Positions 31,058 to 39,910 are shown, numbered from the stretch's first letter. The stretch: 64,000 bases of DNA from Klebsiella spallanzanii (GCF_902158555.1 NZ_CABGGS010000005.1:1-64000), one strand, 5' to 3'. The notes: generated from the letters alone by a model not told the origin. Made by a program: numbers and translations.

Positions 31058-31738
31058 TTAACGGCTCTGACAGGCTTGTGCTGGCGTTGTCGCACCAAAG
31101 TCATTTACCGTCTGAAACGACAGTTGGCTCTCTGCGCTCTTTAAAGTCAGCTCGCCTTTTGGCGCGACCATCGTATTAGGAAGTTTCTGGCTTCCAGCAT
31201 GAATTTCTACCAGTGAAACATAGTAGGGAGAGGGGTTCGTTATCGTGATTCGGCCATTTTGGCTATGGCAACGAAGCAGGCCAGGGGCATCTGTCGACAG
31301 AACGGGTAAATTCTTCGGTCGGATAAAAACTTTAATTACGCTTTGAGTCGCAATTTGCAAAGAGTTGCTCGCCAGCCTGGCTTTATCTACCGAGGGGATA
31401 GCTTTACTGTTGAGATAAAAAACGCTTTCCCGATCGGTTGGCAAAGAGGGTCCAACGTACATAATTCGCAGCAAATTCTCTTTTTTCGGCTGAATAACAA
31501 ATAGCGGTGGCGTCATAATGAAATCAGACGTCCGGCTACCGTCAGCATTCGAGATCCATGACTGGATTAAGAAGACATTGCTATCAGAGGAGTTAATCAC
31601 GGGAAGAGAGACTTGCTTGCTCCCCTGCGGATAAATGACTCGTGTAGAGCCCAGCGCAATGCCACCGGCCCAGGCCAGGTTTACGCTCCCCCAAAAGGCC
31701 AGCAGCAGCGCTAAAATCGGTATTGTTCTTTTAATCAT
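31058..31738 (-). CDS. bcfB: Periplasmic fimbrial chaperone BcfB
   Basis: A 226-residue PapD-like chaperone. Signal peptide near WAGGIALG; first-domain motifs GSTRVIYPQGSKQVSLPV and LPTDRESVFYLN (short-loop FGS type); second domain with ITNPSPYYVSL, the conserved subunit-binding strand. It is encoded right after the major subunit bcfA, separated by a long hairpin. Confidence 0.9.
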   Translation of the reverse strand: MIKRTIPILALLLAFWGSVNLAWAGGIALGSTRVIYPQGSKQVSLPVINSSDSNVFLIQSWISNADGSRTSDFIMTPPLFVIQPKKENLLRIMYVGPSLPTDRESVFYLNSKAIPSVDKARLASNSLQIATQSVIKVFIRPKNLPVLSTDAPGLLRCHSQNGRITITNPSPYYVSLVEIHAGSQKLPNTMVAPKGELTLKSAESQLSFQTVNDFGATTPAQACQSR

Positions 31739-31778
31739 TGTCTACATTTTCAGAAGATTTCGGTTCGCTATGCGCACA

Positions 31779-31817
31779 TAACGTCTCTTCCGTACGACAT
31801 ATACGGAAGAGACGTTA
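31779..31817 (-). promoter_or_regulatory. Intercistronic hairpin between bcfA and bcfB
   Basis: TAACGTCTCTTCCGT and its exact complement ACGGAAGAGACGTTA form a 15-bp stem with a 9-base loop, 7 bases after the bcfA stop. No U-tract follows on the minus strand, so it looks like a processing or stabilising hairpin that raises bcfA message over the downstream genes. Confidence 0.7.
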
Positions 31818-31823
31818 AAAAAA

Positions 31824-32366
31824 TCAGGAGTACACCATGCTAAAGGTCGCGGTTGCTGAAACATTGCCTGCGACGACCGCGCCGGTGGCAATATAATCCA
31901 CGCTCAGTGGGACAACGTTTTCGCCGTTAATTAAGGTCACGGTGCCTGAAGTATCGCCAATATTCAGCGTCTGACCATCCGGACCATACAATTGCAGAGC
32001 AACGTTGGTCGCCGCGCCAGCACCAGCGGTGTTGGCCAGGGAGCCAGAGAGCGTACCGTCCTGCTGACCATTAAAAATAACCGCAGCTTCCTGGCTTACC
32101 GTGGTGTCGCAATCTTCCAGCTTGATAGAGAAATCTTCTTTTTGATTCGCGGTCATCCCCGCTGCCGTTAATTTGCTGGCGCGAACCTGGCTTAGGGTAA
32201 CCGTTTGATCAACAGAATCAGCGGAAACAGAACAGGCGGCATTCACAACCTGGCCGACGAAATTAACGGTGCCACCGGATACGGTCGCAGTATCTGCAAA
32301 TGCAGAGGACATCATGCTGCCCGCAGCAATAGCGGTCACAACCATGGCTAATACATGCTTTTTCAT
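31824..32366 (-). CDS. bcfA: Major fimbrial subunit BcfA
   Basis: A 180-residue type 1 pilin. Signal peptide cut near SSAFADTAT; donor strand GGTVNFVGQVVNAACSV; disulfide cysteines in NAACSV and LEDCDTT; C-terminal SATATFSMVYS with penultimate tyrosine. It is the first gene of bcfABCDEFGH and the likely shaft subunit. AAAAGGG precedes the start. Confidence 0.9.
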   Translation of the reverse strand: MKKHVLAMVVTAIAAGSMMSSAFADTATVSGGTVNFVGQVVNAACSVSADSVDQTVTLSQVRASKLTAAGMTANQKEDFSIKLEDCDTTVSQEAAVIFNGQQDGTLSGSLANTAGAGAATNVALQLYGPDGQTLNIGDTSGTVTLINGENVVPLSVDYIATGAVVAGNVSATATFSMVYS

Positions 32367-32791
32367 ACAAACCCTTTTAAATTTAATAAAAAATTAGTGT
32401 TATAATTTGAAAAATATCAGGCATCGTCGGGCAATCGCTTTCGCCAGAACGATTTTGGGGATTTTGGATTTTATATGCCACATGGAAATATCAACGTAAT
32501 TAATAACGAATTAATTTACCCACCAAAAATCGGTTTTCCCCAAAATGAATACTCTGACATTGATCAATTATTATGAATAGAACGAATAGTTGCAATCATC
32601 AGTCGCTGTTTTTATAGGACCACATATAACTGCATGTTTTATAAAGAAACTAAAAATAAGACATCATCTACGCCATAAGCACTATTGACATGGTTTCTAA
32701 TACATGCGTCATTCTGTGTTCATCATTAAAATCAGCAGCATGTTTAAGAGGGTGTTTAAATAATGTAAAAAACACCCCTGACTTTGGTTAC
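32367..32791. other. bcf promoter region
   Basis: 425 bases, very AT-rich. It should hold the bcfA promoter. A stretch TATAATTTG-type near 32400 on the opposite reading gives a possible -10 but no good -35. A distant pair, ATTTTGGGG (32452-32460) and CCCCAAAAT (32538-32546), forms a weak inverted repeat. No recombinase-type inverted repeats or clustered GATC sites of the phase-variation kind were found. Confidence 0.4.
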
Positions 32792-33484
32792 TTAATAAGC
32801 CATTGGTAACTTTTTCATATCTAACAGCCGTCCGCCTTCGATATTAATATAACCACCCTTCTTAAGTTCAGAAAGAAGCTTCATCGTGCGGCTACGGGAT
32901 ATTCCCGTTCGTCGTTGAATGAAGTTAAGTACGTTAATACTTTGCCGATACTCACTCGCATAGGCCCAAAGCTCTATTAATAACGATCTCACCTTCAGAT
33001 AAGAATCCACGCCAACCAGCTCACCATCCCGCACATTCATTACCATCAGACGATAGGCCAGTATTCGCGCAACATCGTGCCAGAGGTCGCACTCATCGGC
33101 GACCTTAATAAAGTCAGGTAGAGAAACAGCACGCCCTTTGCACTCTGTTTCTGCAATCAGGAAGTGCTCAGGCCAGGCAGAAACACCATAGGTAGCCCCG
33201 TAGCTATCAACGAGTCCGACAACAGAAGGAGCGAAAGCAGATAAAACATGCAAATTGCTGCCGCAGCGGCAAAATGAAAATATCCCGGATTGCAACAGAA
33301 CTATTTTATGTTGACCATCGGAATTCAGAAAAAACTCATCTCCAGGCTGCAAATAAAAAGGTTGGCCAAATGACCATAACGCAGAGAATAGCGCGTCAAG
33401 TGCAGCATGTGGTTTAGCCTGCTGAGAGAAAAAATATGAGTGCAAGCCATTCTCATTATCATTATCGGCAACATCTAATTTCAT
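32792..33484 (-). CDS. Crp/Fnr-like regulator of the IprA group
   Basis: About 230 residues. The N-terminal two thirds look like a cyclic-nucleotide-binding-type beta barrel (LQPGDEFFLNSDGQHKIVLL) without the cAMP-contact motif. The C-terminal part is a winged helix (INVLNFIQRRTGISRSRTMK) like E. coli IprA/YaiV. Paired cysteines (SFCRCGS) could sense redox state. It lies upstream of bcfA on the same strand and may regulate bcf; that is inference. Start uncertain: TTG 33511 is also in frame. Confidence 0.65.
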   Translation of the reverse strand: MKLDVADNDNENGLHSYFFSQQAKPHAALDALFSALWSFGQPFYLQPGDEFFLNSDGQHKIVLLQSGIFSFCRCGSNLHVLSAFAPSVVGLVDSYGATYGVSAWPEHFLIAETECKGRAVSLPDFIKVADECDLWHDVARILAYRLMVMNVRDGELVGVDSYLKVRSLLIELWAYASEYRQSINVLNFIQRRTGISRSRTMKLLSELKKGGYINIEGGRLLDMKKLPMAY

Positions 33485-33816
33485 TTTTATAAAACCATAA
33501 TCATAAGTCAATCAACGATATACACACAAACGGTCAGCTTCAATTAATAATAAATAAAAACACTTAGTAGTATATCTATATGGTTCAAGCACAAAAACGC
33601 AATACTTAGCATAATAAGTAAATTCTTAATTAGAATACAAACAAAGAACAATCAAGCATAAAACAAAATATTAACAAGAGAATAAAATTACAAGTGAAAT
33701 TATTCCCAGCGAAATAAACAGCAATGTAAAAAACAGTGATTCAGAATATTACACACTCTGAATCACTGTGAGTAAGGCACTGTTTTCCACGCTACATGGA
33801 GAGGTATGTTGCGATA
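33485..33816. other. AT-rich intergenic region
   Basis: About 330 bases of strongly AT-rich DNA between the IprA-like gene and the 1016-residue protein gene. It holds the terminator at 33728-33769 and, nearer 33500-33650, presumably the promoter of the IprA-like gene. H-NS binding is plausible from the base composition. No gene seen. Confidence 0.5.
33728..33769 (-). terminator. Terminator after the 1016-residue protein gene
   Basis: ACAGTGATTCAGA and TCTGAATCACTGT form a perfect 13-bp stem with an 11-base loop; on the minus strand it runs into six U residues, 48 bases after the stop codon. Confidence 0.9.
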
Positions 33817-36800
33817 TTAGCTAAAGTACGTTGGTGCAGAGTAATACTCGACCATCTTTTCCGCCAGCCAGCCGCCATCTTCCCCATTAGAGTGAATAGT
33901 AGTAATGCTGACCGTTGAACCTCCGCCCCAAAGCACCGAGAAGACATTGTAGTCAGGCAGGTTCAACGCCTGCATCTGTCCCCAGTCATAGCCATCATCC
34001 TGGCGTAAAAAATCGCCTACCGTCTCCACACCATAGGTCGCACTATTGACGACCGTATTCAGCAGGTCGGAAGCAATGGTACTGATATCGCTACCGATAC
34101 GCGCATCCCCCATAAAGAAGCTTCCGCCTGAGGCAAAATGCGCTGACGCAATTTTGCTGGTGCCTTCGTCCACGGTAGGCATATGTCCACCAGGAATTTG
34201 CCACAACATTGCCGGTTTATGCAGGTCTTTAGCCGCTTGTTTTACCATGCCTAAATAGTTAAACCAGCATGTTGCATTCCAGCCATAGTGCGCCAATGCA
34301 TCAGGACTAAAGCAATCGCGTTCAAATTTATCAAAAGCAATAAAGTCTGGCGCATATTCGCCGCTATAAACTCCCAGCTCATTAATAAATTTCGCAATCT
34401 CTGTCCCCTGAGCCACAGGATCGGCATTCGCTCTGAGCACCCAATCTGCCGTGCCCGTCGCCCAAACGTTGGTTTGCCAGCCGAACGCCACATCCGGCGC
34501 AAACTGCCGAACAATGTAGTTAATAGCCTGAACATAGCCATACAGATCGTTACTGAACTCCGGCAAGACCGGCGCGCTGAACCCAGGAATAACAGGTAAA
34601 GCGTTTATCGCTGCCGCCAGTTGAACATTAACCTGCACGCTATTCGCTTTACGTACTGCGGTATAGCCGTACGGCTCCTGCTGCATCGCGCCGAGGAAAT
34701 CCGGGTTCAGAACAAAGGTTGCGGGTACAGGGTGTTCTTCATCTTTCCAGGACTGAGCTGCCAGACACTGGGTGATAAAGTTGCCAAAATGATTCCGCAG
34801 CCGCTGGCCGTCCTGAAGATCGGATAGCGCACTACCGCCGCTGGCATTGGCGGTATAAACCACCATCACCGGCATCACTGAACGACCGCCCTCTTGTTCA
34901 ATCTCTCTCACCAGAGGTACGGTTTTATGAATCGGTAAAGAATCATAATCGAGGAAACCGTCGCCGTTTTTATCGACTTCCGCTGCCGGGATGGGATCGC
35001 CGCCGCCGTCAAAACCATCATATTTAAACAAAGCGCTAAAAGGCACGTCGCGATACAGCGATACGGTTTCTGCGGCATTCACCGTTACCCCACCGTGGGC
35101 GAGATAGTCCGGCCAGCCTTTGACCTGCAAGGGCACGCCCTGGATAAATTCCAGAGTAATGCTGTTAACACTTTTCAGCAGCCGCAACGGCGCATCCAGC
35201 TCACAGCGCCATGGCGTTCCCGCAACGTAAACGTCATCCACCATAACGCTGTACTGACCCGGCGCCAGACGCATTGCCAACGTTTGTTGACGCGTATCGC
35301 TCTCCAGCATCAGGGTATATTGATATTGACCGCAGCAGAACAGATAGCGCTGAGGAGCCACGCCTTCTGGCAAACCCAGTATAGTGGCCTGCACCTCGAC
35401 AAAATCCCTGCTATCAATCTCAGTCTGCTGGAAACCGATATGCACCTCTTTCACCTGCCCCTGCGTAGGGGTAAAAATGGTCGGTTGAGCGAGAGTGGCA
35501 ATCATCTGGTTATTGATAATGGTGTGCTGCAAACAAATCGCATAGCTATGGCCCGCCATAAGTTGGGTCACCAGCTGCATTTGGTTAACGGGTAGCGTCA
35601 ACGTCCTTTCGCATACGCCAGCTTCGGACCACAACTCAACAACCATTTCCGCGCCGGAAAAATCGGGGGCATCAACATTGAGACGCACGGAAGCAAACTG
35701 TACCGGTGTCTGGTAGGCAACCTGGCAGGTTTGTGAGTCATCCCCGGAAACAAGCTTGAGCGAAAACGCCGATTCAGCTGGCGTAATCCGCATATCATCA
35801 TTGCACAGCTCCAGTACGGTGATAGCGTAATCACCAGCGCTAAGATCGGCGATGATTAATGACTGTCCCCACTCGCCAGCAAAGCGTTGTGAAGTCGCAT
35901 CTGGATAACGTAGATCGATGGTCGGCTTAAGCGTTGTGCTTTCTGTTAATACCGGAAATTTAACCTCGATTTTTCCCTGACGACCGGGATCGTGTGCCAG
36001 CGTTGCCGTTAAGTCGCTCATGGTGACCGGCGTCTGGGTAGCAGAGAGGTAAAACTGCAATTCGGCGCTGCCTCCAGCCTTCAGCAAGAGCTCCCCATCA
36101 TTATTAATGGTAATCGTGTTTTTCTCGATGGGCCACCCGCCATCGCTGCCCAGGGTCACAGGCTTATTGCCTAATAATGAACCGCTAAATGGGCTGTAAG
36201 GATCAGGGTGCGCGCTGGCGGTAAACGCCAGCTTGAGTTGATTAAGATCGATAGATTGTGAATAGAGGTTGGTCAATGTTAGCGTTATTCGTTGATACCA
36301 ACTGCTCGTACTCAACTGACTCGCCGCAATAGTTATCCCCCCACCTTCAACAACGGAATTATCATCCTGACCTTCAGGCTCTGGTGATTCGTCTTCCGTT
36401 TCTTCTTCGGGGGGAATACCAGCTTCAGGTTCGACATCATCATCAACTTCATCATCCGCAGGAACTTCAGGTTCGGCTTCATCTTCATCTTCATCAGCCG
36501 TCTCATCCTGTGCCGCTGCGGCTAACGTTAATGTGAACGTTGAGATTTTTACTGGAACCTGAGTGGCCGCAAAGCTGAAGAATAATGTGCCGCTTTCACC
36601 CGGCTGCAATAACAGCTCTCTGCTGTTATTAATAATAATTTCATTAACATCGAGCGTCCCCTGCGCCTTACCGCTCAACGTTAGCGGCATATCGCCTTTC
36701 AGGGTGCCGCCAAAGTTTCCCCACGGATCCTGGTGGCCAGATCCGGTAAAGCCGATTGCCGCATGATTTATATCCACGGCGCGGCTATTTTCATTGGTGA

Positions 36801-36867
36801 TGGTTAAAGTGACTTTTTGATACCAGCTGTTTACATCAATCGGACTGTTTTTAATCGAAACGGTCAT
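33817..36867 (-). CDS. Large multidomain protein with duplicated CBM-like domains, no signal peptide
   Basis: 1016 residues; not a family I recognise. Residues ~1-117 and ~175-293 are two copies of the same beta-sandwich (NSWYQKVTLTITN versus SSWYQRITLTLTN, then DPWGNFGG versus DPYSPFSG), like carbohydrate-binding modules of the CBM2 type. Between them is a highly acidic linker (~120-172) like the linkers of the chitinase next door. Then come further beta domains (~300-575) and a C-terminal ~430-residue domain with a calcium-loop motif DKNGDGFLDYD near 630 and many aromatic residues (FGWQTNVWATGTADW, MLWQIPGGHMP), possibly a hydrolase barrel. It starts MTVSIKNSPID with no signal sequence. GAGGAA precedes the ATG. 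Probably an extracellular polysaccharide-active protein released with the chitinase. Confidence 0.7.
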   Translation of the reverse strand: MTVSIKNSPIDVNSWYQKVTLTITNENSRAVDINHAAIGFTGSGHQDPWGNFGGTLKGDMPLTLSGKAQGTLDVNEIIINNSRELLLQPGESGTLFFSFAATQVPVKISTFTLTLAAAAQDETADEDEDEAEPEVPADDEVDDDVEPEAGIPPEEETEDESPEPEGQDDNSVVEGGGITIAASQLSTSSWYQRITLTLTNLYSQSIDLNQLKLAFTASAHPDPYSPFSGSLLGNKPVTLGSDGGWPIEKNTITINNDGELLLKAGGSAELQFYLSATQTPVTMSDLTATLAHDPGRQGKIEVKFPVLTESTTLKPTIDLRYPDATSQRFAGEWGQSLIIADLSAGDYAITVLELCNDDMRITPAESAFSLKLVSGDDSQTCQVAYQTPVQFASVRLNVDAPDFSGAEMVVELWSEAGVCERTLTLPVNQMQLVTQLMAGHSYAICLQHTIINNQMIATLAQPTIFTPTQGQVKEVHIGFQQTEIDSRDFVEVQATILGLPEGVAPQRYLFCCGQYQYTLMLESDTRQQTLAMRLAPGQYSVMVDDVYVAGTPWRCELDAPLRLLKSVNSITLEFIQGVPLQVKGWPDYLAHGGVTVNAAETVSLYRDVPFSALFKYDGFDGGGDPIPAAEVDKNGDGFLDYDSLPIHKTVPLVREIEQEGGRSVMPVMVVYTANASGGSALSDLQDGQRLRNHFGNFITQCLAAQSWKDEEHPVPATFVLNPDFLGAMQQEPYGYTAVRKANSVQVNVQLAAAINALPVIPGFSAPVLPEFSNDLYGYVQAINYIVRQFAPDVAFGWQTNVWATGTADWVLRANADPVAQGTEIAKFINELGVYSGEYAPDFIAFDKFERDCFSPDALAHYGWNATCWFNYLGMVKQAAKDLHKPAMLWQIPGGHMPTVDEGTSKIASAHFASGGSFFMGDARIGSDISTIASDLLNTVVNSATYGVETVGDFLRQDDGYDWGQMQALNLPDYNVFSVLWGGGSTVSITTIHSNGEDGGWLAEKMVEYYSAPTYFS

Positions 36868-36894
36868 CGCCGAAATTCCTCATTCCCTTGGTGG

Positions 36895-36919
36895 AAAAAA
36901 GCCCCGGAAACCGGGGCTT
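36895..36919 (-). terminator. Terminator between chitinase and the 1016-residue gene
   Basis: On the minus strand AAGCCCCGG and CCGGGGCTT pair with a 3-base loop and run into six U residues, 39 bases after the chitinase stop and 28 bases before the next start codon. It should separate or attenuate expression of the two genes. Confidence 0.93.
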
Positions 36920-36957
36920 GGTTATGGAGCCCAATATTTTTCGTTTAATGAAAAATA

Positions 36958-39060
36958 TTAGTAAGCACCGAGGTCAGTCCATGCTTCACCAGAAGCGCAG
37001 TTCAGGTCTGGCTGCTGGCCCTGAGACCACCATTTCACCTGGTAGTTATGACCATTCCAGCTCACGATTTCGAAAGTACCCCAGCTTCCGCCATAAACGG
37101 TGTTTGTATCCCACAGCGCGTAAGGTGTGGTGTCCGCATCAGATGAGGTCTCATCATCAGTCGGGGTGGTATCTTCTTCAGGTTCTACTGGAACAACGGT
37201 ATCTTCCTCTTCTTCCTCTTCCGGCTCAGGCTGAACCTGAGATGCTGCCGGGGCTGCGGTCAGCACGAAACGCTGCTGAGTTGACGGCTCACCCCAGGTA
37301 TCGCGAACAAACAGAGTGAACTGGAAGGCCGTTTTTACAGAAACTTCTGGTACAACGAACTCAATCACGGCAAGAGTTTTATCCGCAACGGTGATTTCAG
37401 AAGGAACGCCCCAGCTGTAGGTAATGTCATCTTCGTCTTCGTCAGATGAACCTTCACCAGACAGTTGTACAGTGGAACCGCCAACAACGCGCAGTTCAAT
37501 TGCCGCTTTCGGCGCGTGGTTTACATCAGTCGTGGTTTCTTCTTCTTCTTCATCTTTCTCTACGTTGATGCCTTCGAAGTAGAACGGATCCATATCGACA
37601 ACTTCAGAAGAAATCTCGTAACCCAGACCTTCACGTGCGGCGTTAACCAGCACGCCGTTATCCTGATCGATAGTCCAGGTGAACATGCCGCCCAGGCCCA
37701 GTTTCGCTGCGTATTCGCCTTTGGCTTTTACAGCGCGCGGGGTATCCAGGGACATAAACAGCTTGGATTCCGGGTTGTACAGGTAGTCGGCGTCAGCCAC
37801 CTGGTCGGTGTAGACGTTGAAGCCGTTACGGCCTTTCTGGTTTTCCAGATCCAGATAGTTGTAAATCACGTCGTACCATTCGTTGGTACCGGATTCAAAC
37901 GTACCAGTGGTGTCGCCAGTACCTGCATTATAGGTACCTTTCAGAGGAGACAGGGATTCCAGCTCAGCGTTGCGGCCGTTACGGGTGTAGCCTGCGTAAC
38001 CGACATTGATACGGTCAGCCGGGAAGCCTTCGGACAGCAGATGCTCAACGATAGTGTTGACCGCCCAGCCGCCTTCTTCGATGGCTTTCAGGTTGGTGTG
38101 GTGCGCGATAGTTTCAGCCCACGGCGTGCCGAAGAAGTCATAGGTCATCAGGTTGATGCCATACAGGCCGGCGTTCAGCAGCGCTTTCACATTGGAGTAA
38201 CCGAAAGTAGTCACGACCGCAGAGCTGGCGATAGAGATTCTCACATTGCTCAGGCTAGCGGAATCCAGCTGTTTACGCAGCTCAGCAATCAGCAGCGCAT
38301 AGTTTTCACCATCTTCCGGACCACATGGGTTACCGGCACCTTCCGCGTTCGGGTATTCCCAGTCGATATCCACTTCGCTGAACATCGGGAACTGTTTGAA
38401 CAGTTTCACTACGCCTTTGGCGAAAATTTTACGAGCGGAATCAGAAGCAGCGGTCTCGTGGAAACCGTTACTCATGGTCCAGCCGCCGATGCTCATGGAC
38501 AGCACCAGGTCATGGTTCTGTGCTTTTGCTTTTGCCTGCAGATCGCGCAGACCACCGAGCAGACCCTTAGTGTTAGTCTGAGTGACGGTTTTCGGATCAA
38601 CATCCCAACCGCTCTCGGTATGACCAACGTTCACGTAGGACTGGAAATCGCCCCACGGATCGAGGAAAGTCGGCTCGTACTGAACTTTACCGCACAGATC
38701 TGCGCCTTCAGCAACAACATCGCGAGACAGACCGTCAACTTTGTGGAAACCGGTCACGCCAACAAAACCGACGATAATTTTATCGTATGCCGTTGGAGAA
38801 ACATTAGTCAGATCGTAACCACGACCACGGTTATCTTTCGAATCATCTCCCTGCAGGCGACCATCGTACTGAGACCAGTCGGTGTAGTAACCGAATACTT
38901 TTGGTTTAGTCGTAGAAGCTTTGTATTTGTTATAGACCGGCTTCGCGACACGTGCAGAAGTATAGCTGTACGCGCTCACTTCTTTTGCTGGGTTAAAACC
39001 ATCGGCAGCATTGCTGGTTTCGGTAAGAGTATCGCCTTGAATCAGTTTGCTAGTAGCCAT
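36958..39060 (-). CDS. chiA: GH18 chitinase with PKD and chitin-binding domains, no signal peptide
   Basis: A 700-residue family 18 chitinase. The TIM barrel spans ~45-500: FGYYTDWSQYDG, SIGGWTMSNGFH, and the catalytic FSEVDIDWEYP with Glu as the acid (the usual first DG of DGxDxDWE is SE here). MTYDFFGTPW is the substrate-site motif. A PKD-like domain follows (~545-640), then an acidic linker and a C-terminal CBM5/12-type domain (YALWDTNTVYGGSW ... YQVKWWSQGQQPD). The protein begins MATSKLIQGD with no signal peptide. AAAAGGAAA precedes ATG 39060; the frame upstream is excluded. The holin/muramidase genes beyond its promoter suggest how it leaves the cell. Confidence 0.92.
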   Translation of the reverse strand: MATSKLIQGDTLTETSNAADGFNPAKEVSAYSYTSARVAKPVYNKYKASTTKPKVFGYYTDWSQYDGRLQGDDSKDNRGRGYDLTNVSPTAYDKIIVGFVGVTGFHKVDGLSRDVVAEGADLCGKVQYEPTFLDPWGDFQSYVNVGHTESGWDVDPKTVTQTNTKGLLGGLRDLQAKAKAQNHDLVLSMSIGGWTMSNGFHETAASDSARKIFAKGVVKLFKQFPMFSEVDIDWEYPNAEGAGNPCGPEDGENYALLIAELRKQLDSASLSNVRISIASSAVVTTFGYSNVKALLNAGLYGINLMTYDFFGTPWAETIAHHTNLKAIEEGGWAVNTIVEHLLSEGFPADRINVGYAGYTRNGRNAELESLSPLKGTYNAGTGDTTGTFESGTNEWYDVIYNYLDLENQKGRNGFNVYTDQVADADYLYNPESKLFMSLDTPRAVKAKGEYAAKLGLGGMFTWTIDQDNGVLVNAAREGLGYEISSEVVDMDPFYFEGINVEKDEEEEETTTDVNHAPKAAIELRVVGGSTVQLSGEGSSDEDEDDITYSWGVPSEITVADKTLAVIEFVVPEVSVKTAFQFTLFVRDTWGEPSTQQRFVLTAAPAASQVQPEPEEEEEEDTVVPVEPEEDTTPTDDETSSDADTTPYALWDTNTVYGGSWGTFEIVSWNGHNYQVKWWSQGQQPDLNCASGEAWTDLGAY

Positions 39061-39450
39061 TTTTAATTTCCTTTTAAGTTTGAAAAATTGTCGCAGTTCG
39101 TTCTGCGGGACCAATAATCCAATGCTCTCGAGATAATGGCTAATCACCAATCATCACAAATTCAGAACATCGGGAAAATTATTCTCATGATGTTCGAATG
39201 ATGTTTTCAGTCGTATTTCCATCAGCCTATTTACGTATCTCATCAACGTCGCGTGTAAAAAATGAGCAGCATCTTAAACATCACTTATCACCCAGTTAAA
39301 CATCATTTAATTAACACGAGATAATGTGATTATGCTCTCACCTTCAAATAACAATACAATAATACCGATGACAAATAATGGATTAAGACAATTCTCGTAC
39401 AATATATTCAACACAGACAATCAGGATGTATATATCTAAAGGACGACGAT
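39061..39450. other. Divergent control region, chitinase / regulator-muramidase operon
   Basis: 390 bases, AT-rich, between the leftward chitinase and the rightward winged-helix regulator. It must contain both promoters, and so is the natural place for LysR and winged-helix regulator sites. No promoter motif could be fixed with confidence; no gene seen. Confidence 0.5.
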
Positions 39451-39894
39451 ATGAAAACTTATCTCATCAATAACAATTGCGTTTATAACGAAGGAAAGTA
39501 TGAACTGAGAACCACCTCAAACTCACAGGTCATTAAAATGACAGCAATGAGAGCGAAGTGCCTTAGCTTCATCATCGAAAACTCCAGCATGGATATTATC
39601 GAACGGCAAAAAATAACCACAGAGTTATGGGGAAGCCGTAGTCACTTTGTTAACGATGCAAATTTAACACAGATACTCTACTTAATCAGACGTGACCTGA
39701 AGGCACTAGGGATTAATGACCTATTTATTACCATTCCACGACAAGGAATTCAGGTTAATAAAGAGATCTCTATCAAAGCAATGGATAGTGAGAAGAAAGG
39801 AAGCAAAAGACAGGTTATCCGAAAAACGCTGGCAGCGTTAACCACCGTATTTTCTGTAACATTAGGCACGATGATGTACATGCATATTCATTAA
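39451..39894 (+). CDS. Membrane-anchored winged-helix regulator (ToxR/CadC-like)
   Basis: A 147-residue protein. Residues ~5-105 form an OmpR/ToxR-type winged helix (LRTTSNSQVIKMTAMRAKCL, TELWGSRSHFVNDANLTQIL, LIRRDLKALGI, TIPRQGIQV). Residues ~122-143 form a single membrane segment (LAALTTVFSVTLGTMMYM), and only HIH follows, so there is almost no periplasmic sensor. AAAGGA precedes the ATG. It is 16 bases ahead of the muramidase and divergent from chitinase, so it most likely controls this locus from the membrane. Signal unknown. Confidence 0.8.
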   Translation: MKTYLINNNCVYNEGKYELRTTSNSQVIKMTAMRAKCLSFIIENSSMDIIERQKITTELWGSRSHFVNDANLTQILYLIRRDLKALGINDLFITIPRQGIQVNKEISIKAMDSEKKGSKRQVIRKTLAALTTVFSVTLGTMMYMHIH

Positions 39895-39910
39895 TTCAAG
39901 GAAATGAAAA

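Noticed and set aside
32367..32791. Phase-variation switch for bcf
   Set aside because: No invertible element with matching ends, no adjacent recombinase gene, and only a lone GATC. The weak distant inverted repeat is not convincing.
37465..39066. 533-codon open frame on the plus strand
   Set aside because: Antisense of the chitinase; Val/Phe/Arg-rich product without family features.
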